From Pseudomonas neuropathica (GTDB taxonomy: Bacteria; Pseudomonadota; Gammaproteobacteria; Pseudomonadales; Pseudomonadaceae): DNA of 64,000 nt. The stretch's first letter is position 1, and every line of letters starts with the position of its first letter. Of this stretch, positions 57,159 to 64,000 are shown piece after piece. The stretch lies in NCBI RefSeq assembly GCF_015461835.1, contig NZ_JACOPX010000007.1, forward strand, positions 248,001 to 312,000, given 5' to 3'. Position numbers and translations under genes: made by a program. The notes beneath the pieces were generated by a model that worked only from the letters and a program-made list of their open reading frames with translations, was not told where the DNA came from and searched no databases.

Positions 57159-57707
57159 CTATTTATCAGTCAGGGCAAACTGCGTCAGGCAGAAGCTAGG
57201 AATGCCCATGTCCTCAAGCCGCTGCGAGCCACCCAGCTCCGGCAAATCAATAATCGCCGCTGCCTCATGCACCCGCGCGCCCATGCGGCGAATCAGGTTG
57301 GCGGCGGCGATCAACGTCCCGCCCGTGGCAATCAAATCATCGAACATCACCACCGAATCGCCTTCACACAGGCTGTCGGCGTGCACTTCCAGGAACGCTT
57401 CGCCGTACTCGGTTGCGTAACCTTCGGCCAGTACGTCCGCCGGCAATTTGCCTTGCTTGCGGAACAGCACCAGCGGCTTGTTCAACTGATAGGCCAGCAC
57501 CGAGCCGATCAGGAAGCCACGGGCATCCATCGCGCCAATGTGGGTGAAATCAGCTTCGACGTAACGGTGGGCGAAACTGTCCATCACCAGGCGCAGAGCC
57601 GTCGGCGACTGAAACAGCGGGGTGATGTCGCGAAAGATCACGCCCGGTTTCGGGAAGTCGATCACAGGGCGGATAAGCGATTTGATGTCGAAGGAGTCGA
57701 AGACCAT
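57159..57707 (-). CDS. apt: Adenine phosphoribosyltransferase
   Basis: 182 aa. Converts adenine and PRPP to AMP. Family segments are [21 protein letters not shown] near the start, [12 protein letters not shown], and the PRPP motif [14 protein letters not shown]. The ATG at 57707 is chosen; the longer frame adds nine unconserved residues. Terminates at the REP doublet. Confidence 0.95.
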   Translation of the reverse strand: MVFDSFDIKSLIRPVIDFPKPGVIFRDITPLFQSPTALRLVMDSFAHRYVEADFTHIGAMDARGFLIGSVLAYQLNKPLVLFRKQGKLPADVLAEGYATEYGEAFLEVHADSLCEGDSVVMFDDLIATGGTLIAAANLIRRMGARVHEAAAIIDLPELGGSQRLEDMGIPSFCLTQFALTDK

Positions 57708-57785
57708 CGTCGAGGTGTCCTGGCAGGGCTGCAAACGGCGCAGTATACCCGCGGCTGAAACGCTTCGCTCAACCGCGGATCGAGA

Positions 57786-58520
57786 TCAGCCTTCGATCGA
57801 GCCACCGGCCAGCGCGCAGAGCTGGATCGGGTCGAGGATGTGAATCTCTTTGCCCTCGGCGGCGATCAGTTCGTTCTGCTGAAAACGGGTGAAGACCCGG
57901 GACACGGTTTCCACCGCCAGACCGAGGTAGTTACCGATTTCATTGCGCGACATGCTCAGGCGGAACTGGTTGGCCGAAAAGCCGCGAGCGCGGAAGCGGG
58001 CCGAGAGGTTGACCAGGAAGGTCGCGATGCGCTCGTCGGCGGTTTTTTTCGACAGCAGCAACATCATTTGCTGGTCGTCACGGATTTCCCGGCTCATGAC
58101 GCGCATCAACTGGCGGCGTAGCTGCGGCAGTTGCAGGGCCAGTTCATCGAGACGTTCAAAAGGGATTTCGCAGACCGAAGTGGTTTCCAGTGCTTGGGCG
58201 GAGACCGGGTGTTTCTCGGTGTCCATGCCGGACAGGCCGACCAGTTCGCTCGGCAGGTGGAAACCGGTGAGCTGTTCTTCGCCGCCGTCGCTCAGGCTGA
58301 AGGTCTTCAGGGCGCCGGAGCGTACTGCATAAACGGAATCGAACGTGTCGCCCTGACGGAACAGGAACTCGCCTTTTTTCAACGGGCGGCCGCGTTTAAC
58401 GATTTCGTCCAGCGCATCCATGTCTTCCAGATTCAGAGAAAGTGGCAGGCAGAGAGGGGCCAGGCTGCAATCCTTGCAATGGGCCTGGTTGTGAGCGCGC
58501 AGTTTAACTGGCTCGGACAT
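57786..58520 (-). CDS. anr: Anaerobic transcriptional regulator ANR (FNR homologue)
   Basis: 244 aa CRP/FNR regulator. Cys15, Cys18, Cys24 ([11 protein letters not shown]) and Cys117 (SVCEIP) are the expected four ligands of an oxygen-labile [4Fe-4S] cluster. The effector fold covers about 25-150 and the helix-turn-helix about 197-217 ([20 protein letters not shown]). It activates genes with TTGAT-N4-ATCAA boxes under low oxygen. A perfect box is present upstream of hemN at 60601. The neighbouring hemN, ccoS and ccoI are low-oxygen functions. Confidence 0.97.
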   Translation of the reverse strand: MSEPVKLRAHNQAHCKDCSLAPLCLPLSLNLEDMDALDEIVKRGRPLKKGEFLFRQGDTFDSVYAVRSGALKTFSLSDGGEEQLTGFHLPSELVGLSGMDTEKHPVSAQALETTSVCEIPFERLDELALQLPQLRRQLMRVMSREIRDDQQMMLLLSKKTADERIATFLVNLSARFRARGFSANQFRLSMSRNEIGNYLGLAVETVSRVFTRFQQNELIAAEGKEIHILDPIQLCALAGGSIEG

Positions 58521-58674
58521 TTCTTGGATCCTTGTGGGAAAACACACATAAGCCGTAAGGGTAACTCACGGGAGGACATTCAGGCCAGTCTGGGGTGACT
58601 TTGCCCTACAGCCATAAAGCCACAGGGCCAGCAGCCGATAAACAGGTATCAAAGTGCATACAAGGAACGATTCG

Positions 58675-59157
58675 ATGGCCGCCATTGGTACGCTGAGCCC
58701 CGCTAGCAGCGACGTTGCGGCAACGCCGGAAGCGTTTAAAGCTGCGTCCGGCAATGCACGCGATCCAGGTTCGCCCGAAGAGGCAACCCCGACCTTGGTC
58801 GAGGGCGTCAAAGTGTCGCTGTCCGGTGCATCGATTGCAAAATCCGCCAGTGCCGGTGGCGAAAACAGCGACATCGAGAACAGTGGCCTGCCCGAGAACA
58901 TCCAGCAATTGCTGAAGATGATCCGCAAACTGCAAAAACAGATTGCCGAGAAAAAGGCACTCATCGAAGCGGTCATGGCCGACAAGCGCCTTTCCAACGA
59001 AGAAAAGATCATCAAGGTTGCCGCGCTGCGAGGCGCTATCGCCGCGTTGAATACCGGCCTGATCACGGCCAATCTGGCTTTGTCCAAAGTGGTCGGGCAG
59101 TCCGGGTTGACCGCGGATCAGAACCTGAGCGTCGGTTCGTTGCTGACGAAAAACTAA
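58675..59157 (+). CDS. Conserved small protein of unknown function
   Basis: 160 aa, divergent from anr and convergent with hemN (4-base overlap). The first ~75 residues are Ser/Ala/Gly-rich and likely disordered (VEGVKVSLSGASIAKSAS). A predicted coiled coil covers about 80-130 (LLKMIRKLQKQIAEKKALIE, EEKIIKVAALRGAIAALNT). There is no signal peptide or membrane helix. AAGGA precedes the ATG at 58675. I do not recognise the family; a gene of this size is found at the same place in P. aeruginosa. Confidence 0.75.
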   Translation: MAAIGTLSPASSDVAATPEAFKAASGNARDPGSPEEATPTLVEGVKVSLSGASIAKSASAGGENSDIENSGLPENIQQLLKMIRKLQKQIAEKKALIEAVMADKRLSNEEKIIKVAALRGAIAALNTGLITANLALSKVVGQSGLTADQNLSVGSLLTKN

Positions 59158-60536
59158 ATCACCCGCGAGAAGCGCTGACGGTTCTGCTGTTCCAGGTAGG
59201 CATCGAACACCATGCACACTGAGCGCACCAGCAGACGACCCGCCGGCAACACGGCGATCCGCTCGCGATCCAGCTCGATCAGGCCATCACTGGCCATGCC
59301 TTGCAACTGCGGCCACAGCGCGCCGAAATAGCCCTGAAAATCGATGTTGAACTGCTGCTCGATCGCGGCGAACTCCAGGCTGAAATTGCAGATCAGTTGC
59401 TGAATCACCGCTCGGCGCAAGCGATCATCGGCGTTGCACACCAGACCCCGGCTGGTCGCCAGTTGCGCGGCGGCGAGGGTGCTCTGATAGGCGTTGAGGT
59501 CGCTGCTGTTCTGGCAGTACAGGTCGCCGATCTGGCTGATGGCCGACACCCCCAGACCAATCAAATCGCAATGACCGTGGGTGGTGTATCCCTGGAAGTT
59601 GCGTTGCAGAGTCTGCTCTTCCTGAGCAATCGCCAGTTCATCGTCAGGCAGCGCGAAGTGATCCATGCCGATGTAGCGATAGCCGGCGGCGGTCAGTTGT
59701 TCGATGGTGCGCTCGAGCATTTCCAGCTTCTGCGCCGGCGCCGGCAACTCATTGCCATTGATCCGCCGCTGCGGCATGAAGCGCTCCGGCAGGTGTGCAT
59801 AGTTGAACACCGAGAGTCGGTCCGGTTGCAGGCTGATGACCTCTTCAACGGTGCGGGCGAAGTTTTCCGGGGTCTGCTTGGGCAAGCCGTAAATCAAGTC
59901 GATATTGATCGAGCGAAATTGCAGGGTGCGCGCCGCATCGATCACTGCGCGGGTTTCCTCCAGACTTTGCAGGCGATTGACCGCGCGCTGCACCGCCGGA
60001 TCAAGATCCTGCAGGCCGATGCTGACCCGGTTGAAGCCGAGTTCGCGCAGCAGGCCCATGGTCGACCAGTCGGCTTCGCGCGGATCGATCTCGATACCGT
60101 AGTCGCCGGAGTCGTCATCCAGCAGATTGAAATGCTTGCGCAGGTGCGCCATCAACTGACGCAGCTCGTCATGACTGAGAAAAGTCGGCGTGCCACCGCC
60201 AAAGTGCAGTTGCTCGACTTTCTGGGCCGGGTCGAGGTGGCAGGCGATCAACTGGATTTCCTGCTCCAGCCGCTGCAGGTAGGGCAGGGCGCGACCACGA
60301 TCCTTGGTGATGACCTTGTTGCAGGCGCAGTAGTAGCAAATGTTCGCGCAGAACGGCACATGCACATACAACGACAACGGGCGCAGGGCCTTGCGGCTGT
60401 CGCGCAGGGCATGAAACAGGTCGAAGGTGCCGACCTGACTGTGAAATTGCACGGCCGTCGGATACGAGGTGTAGCGCGGCCCCGCCAGGTCGTAGCGGTG
60501 GATCAGATCAGAGTCCCAACGAATGGCGTCGAGCAT
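59154..60536 (-). CDS. hemN: Oxygen-independent coproporphyrinogen III oxidase
   Basis: 460 aa radical-SAM enzyme making protoporphyrinogen IX without oxygen. The radical-SAM cluster motif CANICYYC lies at residues 63-70, then CNKVITKD. GGGTPTFLS and a C-terminal HemN-type domain follow. A perfect ANR box (60601-60614) lies 71 bases before the start, so anaerobic activation by ANR is expected, with anr two genes away. Confidence 0.96.
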   Translation of the reverse strand: MLDAIRWDSDLIHRYDLAGPRYTSYPTAVQFHSQVGTFDLFHALRDSRKALRPLSLYVHVPFCANICYYCACNKVITKDRGRALPYLQRLEQEIQLIACHLDPAQKVEQLHFGGGTPTFLSHDELRQLMAHLRKHFNLLDDDSGDYGIEIDPREADWSTMGLLRELGFNRVSIGLQDLDPAVQRAVNRLQSLEETRAVIDAARTLQFRSINIDLIYGLPKQTPENFARTVEEVISLQPDRLSVFNYAHLPERFMPQRRINGNELPAPAQKLEMLERTIEQLTAAGYRYIGMDHFALPDDELAIAQEEQTLQRNFQGYTTHGHCDLIGLGVSAISQIGDLYCQNSSDLNAYQSTLAAAQLATSRGLVCNADDRLRRAVIQQLICNFSLEFAAIEQQFNIDFQGYFGALWPQLQGMASDGLIELDRERIAVLPAGRLLVRSVCMVFDAYLEQQNRQRFSRVI

Positions 60537-60600
60537 GCGGGCATTCCCCCGGATAGGCTGGCAGTGTGGGCGAGTCTATCGGGGGGCGGCGATGGCGCTG

Positions 60601-60614
60601 TTGATTTGCATCAA
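60601..60614 (-). promoter_or_regulatory. ANR/FNR box upstream of hemN
   Basis: TTGATTTGCATCAA matches TTGAT-N4-ATCAA exactly and is palindromic apart from the central bases. It lies 65-78 bases before the hemN ATG. Confidence 0.85.
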
Positions 60615-60620
60615 CAGCAT

Positions 60621-60709
60621 AAGATCAAAAGATCGCAGCCTTCGGCAGCTCCTACAGGGAAACGCATTCCAAAGGTAGGAGCTGCCGAAGGCTGCGATCT
60701 TTTGATCTT
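60621..60709. repeat. REP doublet, TAGGAGCTGCCGAAGGCTGC family
   Basis: Two inverted units immediately next to the ANR box, ending at the stop codon of the TauE/SafE-like gene. Confidence 0.9.
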
Positions 60710-61391
60710 AATGGCCCATGAGCCAATGCTGATGCGGGCCGGGAAGGGTCCAGATGCCGAAGAGGATCACCAGCAATCCACCGGCCATGCGCACGCTGCG
60801 TTTACGCAAAATGGCAGTGACGCGTTCTGCCGCAAGGCCCGTGGCGAGCAATACCGGCCAGGTGCCTAGACCAAAAGCGAGCATCAATAACGCACTGTCC
60901 AGTGCATTGCCCTGACTCGCCGACCACAGCAACGTGCTGTAAACCAGCCCGCACGGCAGCCAGCCCCACAATGCGCCAAGCAGCAATGCGCGGGGCAGAC
61001 TCGAGACTGGCAACAAGCGATTGGCCACCGGCTGAATGTAGCGCCACAACCCGCGCCCCAAACTTTCAATGCGCGTCAGCCCGCTCCACCATCCGGCCAG
61101 ATACAAACCCATGGCGATCAGCAACAACCCGGCCAACACGCGCATGAACAATGCGACTGGGCTGTTCGCGACCGCCCAGCCTGCGAGGCCAATCAGCAAT
61201 CCGGCGGAGGCATAACTGAGGATCCTCCCCAGGTTATACGCCAGCAACAAGCGAAAGCGTCGGCTGCGCTGTTCCTTGGGAATCGCCAGGGTCAGCGCGC
61301 CCATCAAACCGCCGCACATGCCCAGGCAATGACCGCCACCGAGCAGGCCGAGGATCAATGCCGATACCAGCAAGGGCGCCAGTTCAAGCAT
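60708..61391 (-). CDS. Sulphite exporter TauE/SafE-like (DsbD-type) membrane protein
   Basis: 227 aa with about six membrane helices. GGGHCLGMCGGLMGALTL near the N-terminus and GALWGWLPCGLVYSTLLW near 150-168 are typical of the DsbD_2-like group. Beside ccoS and ccoI it may help cbb3 oxidase maturation or copper handling, but this is inferred from position only. The ATG at 61391 overlaps the ccoS end by 8 bases. Confidence 0.85.
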   Translation of the reverse strand: MLELAPLLVSALILGLLGGGHCLGMCGGLMGALTLAIPKEQRSRRFRLLLAYNLGRILSYASAGLLIGLAGWAVANSPVALFMRVLAGLLLIAMGLYLAGWWSGLTRIESLGRGLWRYIQPVANRLLPVSSLPRALLLGALWGWLPCGLVYSTLLWSASQGNALDSALLMLAFGLGTWPVLLATGLAAERVTAILRKRSVRMAGGLLVILFGIWTLPGPHQHWLMGH

Positions 61392-61596
61392 GAGGTGGGG
61401 CCTTGTCGTCCGGTTTGTCGGGGTTGGCTTCGTCCACGGCGGCGGTGTGGTTCGGATCCTGATCATCGAACAGAATGCTGTGCGCCGGGCCGTCGAGGTC
61501 GTCGTACTGACCGCTGTCCACCGCCCAGAAAAAGATGTAAACGGCGATGGCCACGATCAGCAGGGCGGCCGGGATCATCACGTAGAGAGCTGGCAT
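61384..61596 (-). CDS. ccoS: cbb3-type cytochrome oxidase assembly protein CcoS
   Basis: 70 aa. A single N-terminal membrane helix (MPALYVMIPAALLIVAIAVYIFFWAV) is followed by an acidic tail. The WAVDSGQYDDLDGPAHSILFDD segment is characteristic of CcoS. It is needed for cofactor assembly of cbb3 oxidase. Lies 24 bases after ccoI. Confidence 0.93.
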   Translation of the reverse strand: MPALYVMIPAALLIVAIAVYIFFWAVDSGQYDDLDGPAHSILFDDQDPNHTAAVDEANPDKPDDKAPPHA

Positions 61597-61620
61597 CTGT
61601 ACTCCAGGTGCCCGCGCGGC

Positions 61621-64000
61621 TCAGGCCGGCAGCGGGCGGGTGTGCGATCGGGTGCTGGCCGGCGGCGGACTCGGCAGGCGAGTCAGGCGCAGGGCATTGA
61701 GCACCACGGTCAACGAACTGATCGACATGCCGACGGCGGCCCACACCGGCGTGATCCAGCCGAGGGCGGCGAACGGCAACATGAGGCCATTGTACAGCGC
61801 CGCCCACAGCAGGTTCTCGATGATTACCCGACGGGTCCGCCGCGCGAGCGTGAAGGCTTGGACCAAGGCGTCGAGACGGTTGGACAGCAACACCGCATCG
61901 GCACTGGTTTTCGCCAGATCGGTGGCCGAACCCATGGCCACGCTGATATCGGCCGCCGCGAGCACCGGCACATCGTTGACGCCGTCGCCGAGCATCAGCA
62001 CTTTGCGACCTTCCTTGTGCAACTGTTGCAGGACTTGCAGCTTGTCGTCCGGACGCAAACCGCCACGAGCTTCATCAATGCCCAATTCCGCCGCCACACT
62101 GGCGACCATTGGCGAGCTGTCGCCCGACAACAGCAATGTGCGCCAGCCGCGCGCCTTGCACGCGGCGAGCAGGGCGGGGGCGTCGTCACGCAAGCGGTCG
62201 TCGAGAACGAACCACGCCAGCGGCCCTTGAGTGTCGCCGAGCAGCAACCATTGGCCGGCCTCGTTCGGCATGGCGGGTACGTTCGCACCGCTGAGGGCGC
62301 AGACAAATTCTGCCTGGCCGATGCGCAAACGCTGTCCGCCCACCAAGCCTTCGAGGCCAAGACCCGGCGTGCTGTGGACTTCTTCAGCGGCCAGCGGCGC
62401 ACGGCCAAAGGCGCGGGCAATCGGATGTTCCGAACGGTTTTCCAGTGCGGCGGCAAGGCTCAGGCATTGATCGCTGTCGCGCGCGCCGAGCGGGCGAATC
62501 GAGCGCAGCACCAGTCGGCCTTCGGTGAGGGTGCCGGTCTTGTCGAAGATCACCGTGTCGATTTGATTCAAGCCTTCCAGCACGTGACCACGGGTCAGCA
62601 GCAAACCGAGTTTGTGCAATGTCCCGGTGGCTGCGGTGAGCGCGGTCGGTGTCGCCAGTGACAGCGCGCACGGGCAGGTCGCAACGAGCATGGCGAGGAC
62701 GATCCAGAATGCGCGCGATGAATCCAGCTCCCACCAGAGCAGGCCGATGGCCGCGGCGGCAATCAGTGATAACAGCAGAAACCATTGCGCGGCGCGGTCG
62801 GCGATTTCCGCCAGTCGCGGTTTTTCCGCCTGGGCGCGGTCGAGCAGACGGACAATGGCCGACAGGCGTGTGTCTTGGCCCAGTGCCTGAACTTCCACCG
62901 TCAGCGCGCCCTCAACGTTGAGCGTGCCGGCGGTGACCGCATCGCCCGGCATGCGCGGTTGCGGCAGGTATTCGCCGGTGAGCAGCGATTCGTCGATGCT
63001 CGATTGGCCGACGATGATCTTGCCGTCCGCCGGCAGAATCGAGCCGGCCTGCACCAGAATCCGCTCGCCGAGGCGCAGTTCGCTGAGCAGGATGCGTTCG
63101 CTCTGACCGGCTGCATCTAGGCGCAGGCAAGAGGCAGGCAAAAGATTGACCAATTGCGCGGTGGCGGCAGCGGTGCGTTCCCGGGCACGGCGTTCGAGAT
63201 AGCGGCCGGCAAGCAGGAACAACGCAAACATCCCCACCGCGTCGAAATACAACTCGCCGACCCCGGTGATCGAGGTCCAGATCCCGGCAATGTAGGCACT
63301 GCCGATCGCCAGCGACACCGAGACATCCATGGTCAGGTGGCGTGTGCGCAGATCGCGCATCGCGCCTTTGAAGAACGGCGCGCAACTGTAGAACACGATC
63401 GGTGTGGTCAGGAACAGCGCGACCCAGCGCAGGATCGTGTGCAGCTCGGGGCTGAGGTCGATGTTGAATTCCGGCCAAGTGGCCATGGTCGCCATCATCG
63501 CCTGGAACCACAGCAGCCCGGCGACGCCGAGCTGGCGCAGGGCCAGGCGGTTTTCGCTGGCCAGTTGTTCACTGGCGCGATCGGCCTGATACGGATGGGC
63601 GGCGTAACCGATGTGGCGCAGTTCGGCGAGGATCTGGCTCAGCGGCAATTGCGCATCGGCCCAGCTCACGTGCAAGCGATGGTTGGACAGGTTCAGTCGC
63701 GCTTCGGCCACGGCGGGCAATGTGCGCAGGTGTTTTTCGATCAGCCAGCCGCAGGCGGCACAACTGATGCCTTCCATCAACAGGGTGGTTTCGGCCAAAT
63801 CGCCTTCATGGCGGACGAAGGGTTGCTGGACATCGGCGCGGTCGTACAGGGCCAGTTCATCGACCAATTGCACCGGCAATGCTTCGGGGTTGGCCGAGGC
63901 TTCGCTGCGGTGTTGGTAATAGCTTTCCAGACCGCCGGCGACGATGGCTTCGGCCACCGCCTGACAGCCCGGGCAGCAGAATTCGCGGGATTGCCCGAGT
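61621..64000 (-). CDS. ccoI: Copper-translocating P-type ATPase for cbb3 oxidase (CcoI/FixI), 5' truncated by window end
   Basis: At least 790 aa, open at the window edge; a GTG at 63957 is internal, since the upstream in-frame EFCCPGCQAVAEAI segment belongs to the N-terminal metal-binding region. An HMA domain has GISCAACGWL, the ion-channel motif is TCPCALSLATP, the phosphorylation site IFDKTGTLTEG, and hinge motifs MLGDGVNDVPVL. It exports copper for cytochrome cbb3 assembly. First gene of the ccoI-ccoS-TauE/SafE run. Confidence 0.93.
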   Translation of the reverse strand, partial: LGQSREFCCPGCQAVAEAIVAGGLESYYQHRSEASANPEALPVQLVDELALYDRADVQQPFVRHEGDLAETTLLMEGISCAACGWLIEKHLRTLPAVAEARLNLSNHRLHVSWADAQLPLSQILAELRHIGYAAHPYQADRASEQLASENRLALRQLGVAGLLWFQAMMATMATWPEFNIDLSPELHTILRWVALFLTTPIVFYSCAPFFKGAMRDLRTRHLTMDVSVSLAIGSAYIAGIWTSITGVGELYFDAVGMFALFLLAGRYLERRARERTAAATAQLVNLLPASCLRLDAAGQSERILLSELRLGERILVQAGSILPADGKIIVGQSSIDESLLTGEYLPQPRMPGDAVTAGTLNVEGALTVEVQALGQDTRLSAIVRLLDRAQAEKPRLAEIADRAAQWFLLLSLIAAAAIGLLWWELDSSRAFWIVLAMLVATCPCALSLATPTALTAATGTLHKLGLLLTRGHVLEGLNQIDTVIFDKTGTLTEGRLVLRSIRPLGARDSDQCLSLAAALENRSEHPIARAFGRAPLAAEEVHSTPGLGLEGLVGGQRLRIGQAEFVCALSGANVPAMPNEAGQWLLLGDTQGPLAWFVLDDRLRDDAPALLAACKARGWRTLLLSGDSSPMVASVAAELGIDEARGGLRPDDKLQVLQQLHKEGRKVLMLGDGVNDVPVLAAADISVAMGSATDLAKTSADAVLLSNRLDALVQAFTLARRTRRVIIENLLWAALYNGLMLPFAALGWITPVWAAVGMSISSLTVVLNALRLTRLPSPPPASTRSHTRPLPA

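Overview
The window is a chromosomal segment of a fluorescent-group Pseudomonas. The evidence is the cmaX-crfX-cmpX-sigX-oprF block, a nirBD-nasC-cobA nitrate cluster, rmf, smc-zipA-ligA, anr-hemN and ccoS-ccoI, plus dense Pseudomonas-type REP doublets (15 found). Almost everything is core metabolism. I see no prophage, insertion sequence with a transposase, CRISPR array, tRNA or rRNA.

Layout. 1-9.2 kb: the end of a MocR/aminotransferase-like gene, divergent ppsR/ppsA, an esterase-like hydrolase, rraA, then cmaX-crfX-cmpX-sigX. 9.3-10.3 kb: oprF. 10.4-22.4 kb, minus strand: the assimilatory nitrate system in three transcription units, nirB-nirD-nasC-cobA, nasA with a PP2C-kinase fusion, and nasS-nasT. 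22.6-31.6 kb: pyrD, rmf, rlmKL, a CHASE/PAS/GGDEF diguanylate cyclase, dacB and yggL. 31.9-41.4 kb: a BenE-family transporter, two GntR regulators, guaD and xdhABC (purine catabolism). 41.4-55.7 kb: smc, zipA, ligA, a zinc metallopeptidase-like protein, 4.5S RNA, a periplasmic binding protein, dnaX, ybaB, an NADP-dependent oxidoreductase and recR. 55.9-64 kb: an acyl-CoA dehydrogenase, apt, anr, a small unknown gene, hemN, a TauE/SafE-like protein, ccoS and ccoI, which runs off the end.

How it fits together. The best regulatory story is nitrate assimilation. Each of the three nas units has, on the minus strand, a sigma-54 -24/-12 promoter, then two hairpins with six-base loops carrying A at position 1 and G at position 4, the second overlapping an intrinsic terminator. 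That is the antiterminator architecture recognised by ANTAR proteins, and the ANTAR protein NasT is encoded between them. The nasST unit carries the same leader, so NasT probably controls its own operon. In the last region a perfect ANR box sits before hemN, close to the anr gene itself.

Other notable points: the last ~26 codons of cobA are made of a REP doublet; two MITE-like elements have long inverted ends, one holding three 97-bp tandem units; a paired-palindrome operator candidate precedes xdhA; and rmf and rlmKL have highly structured leaders.
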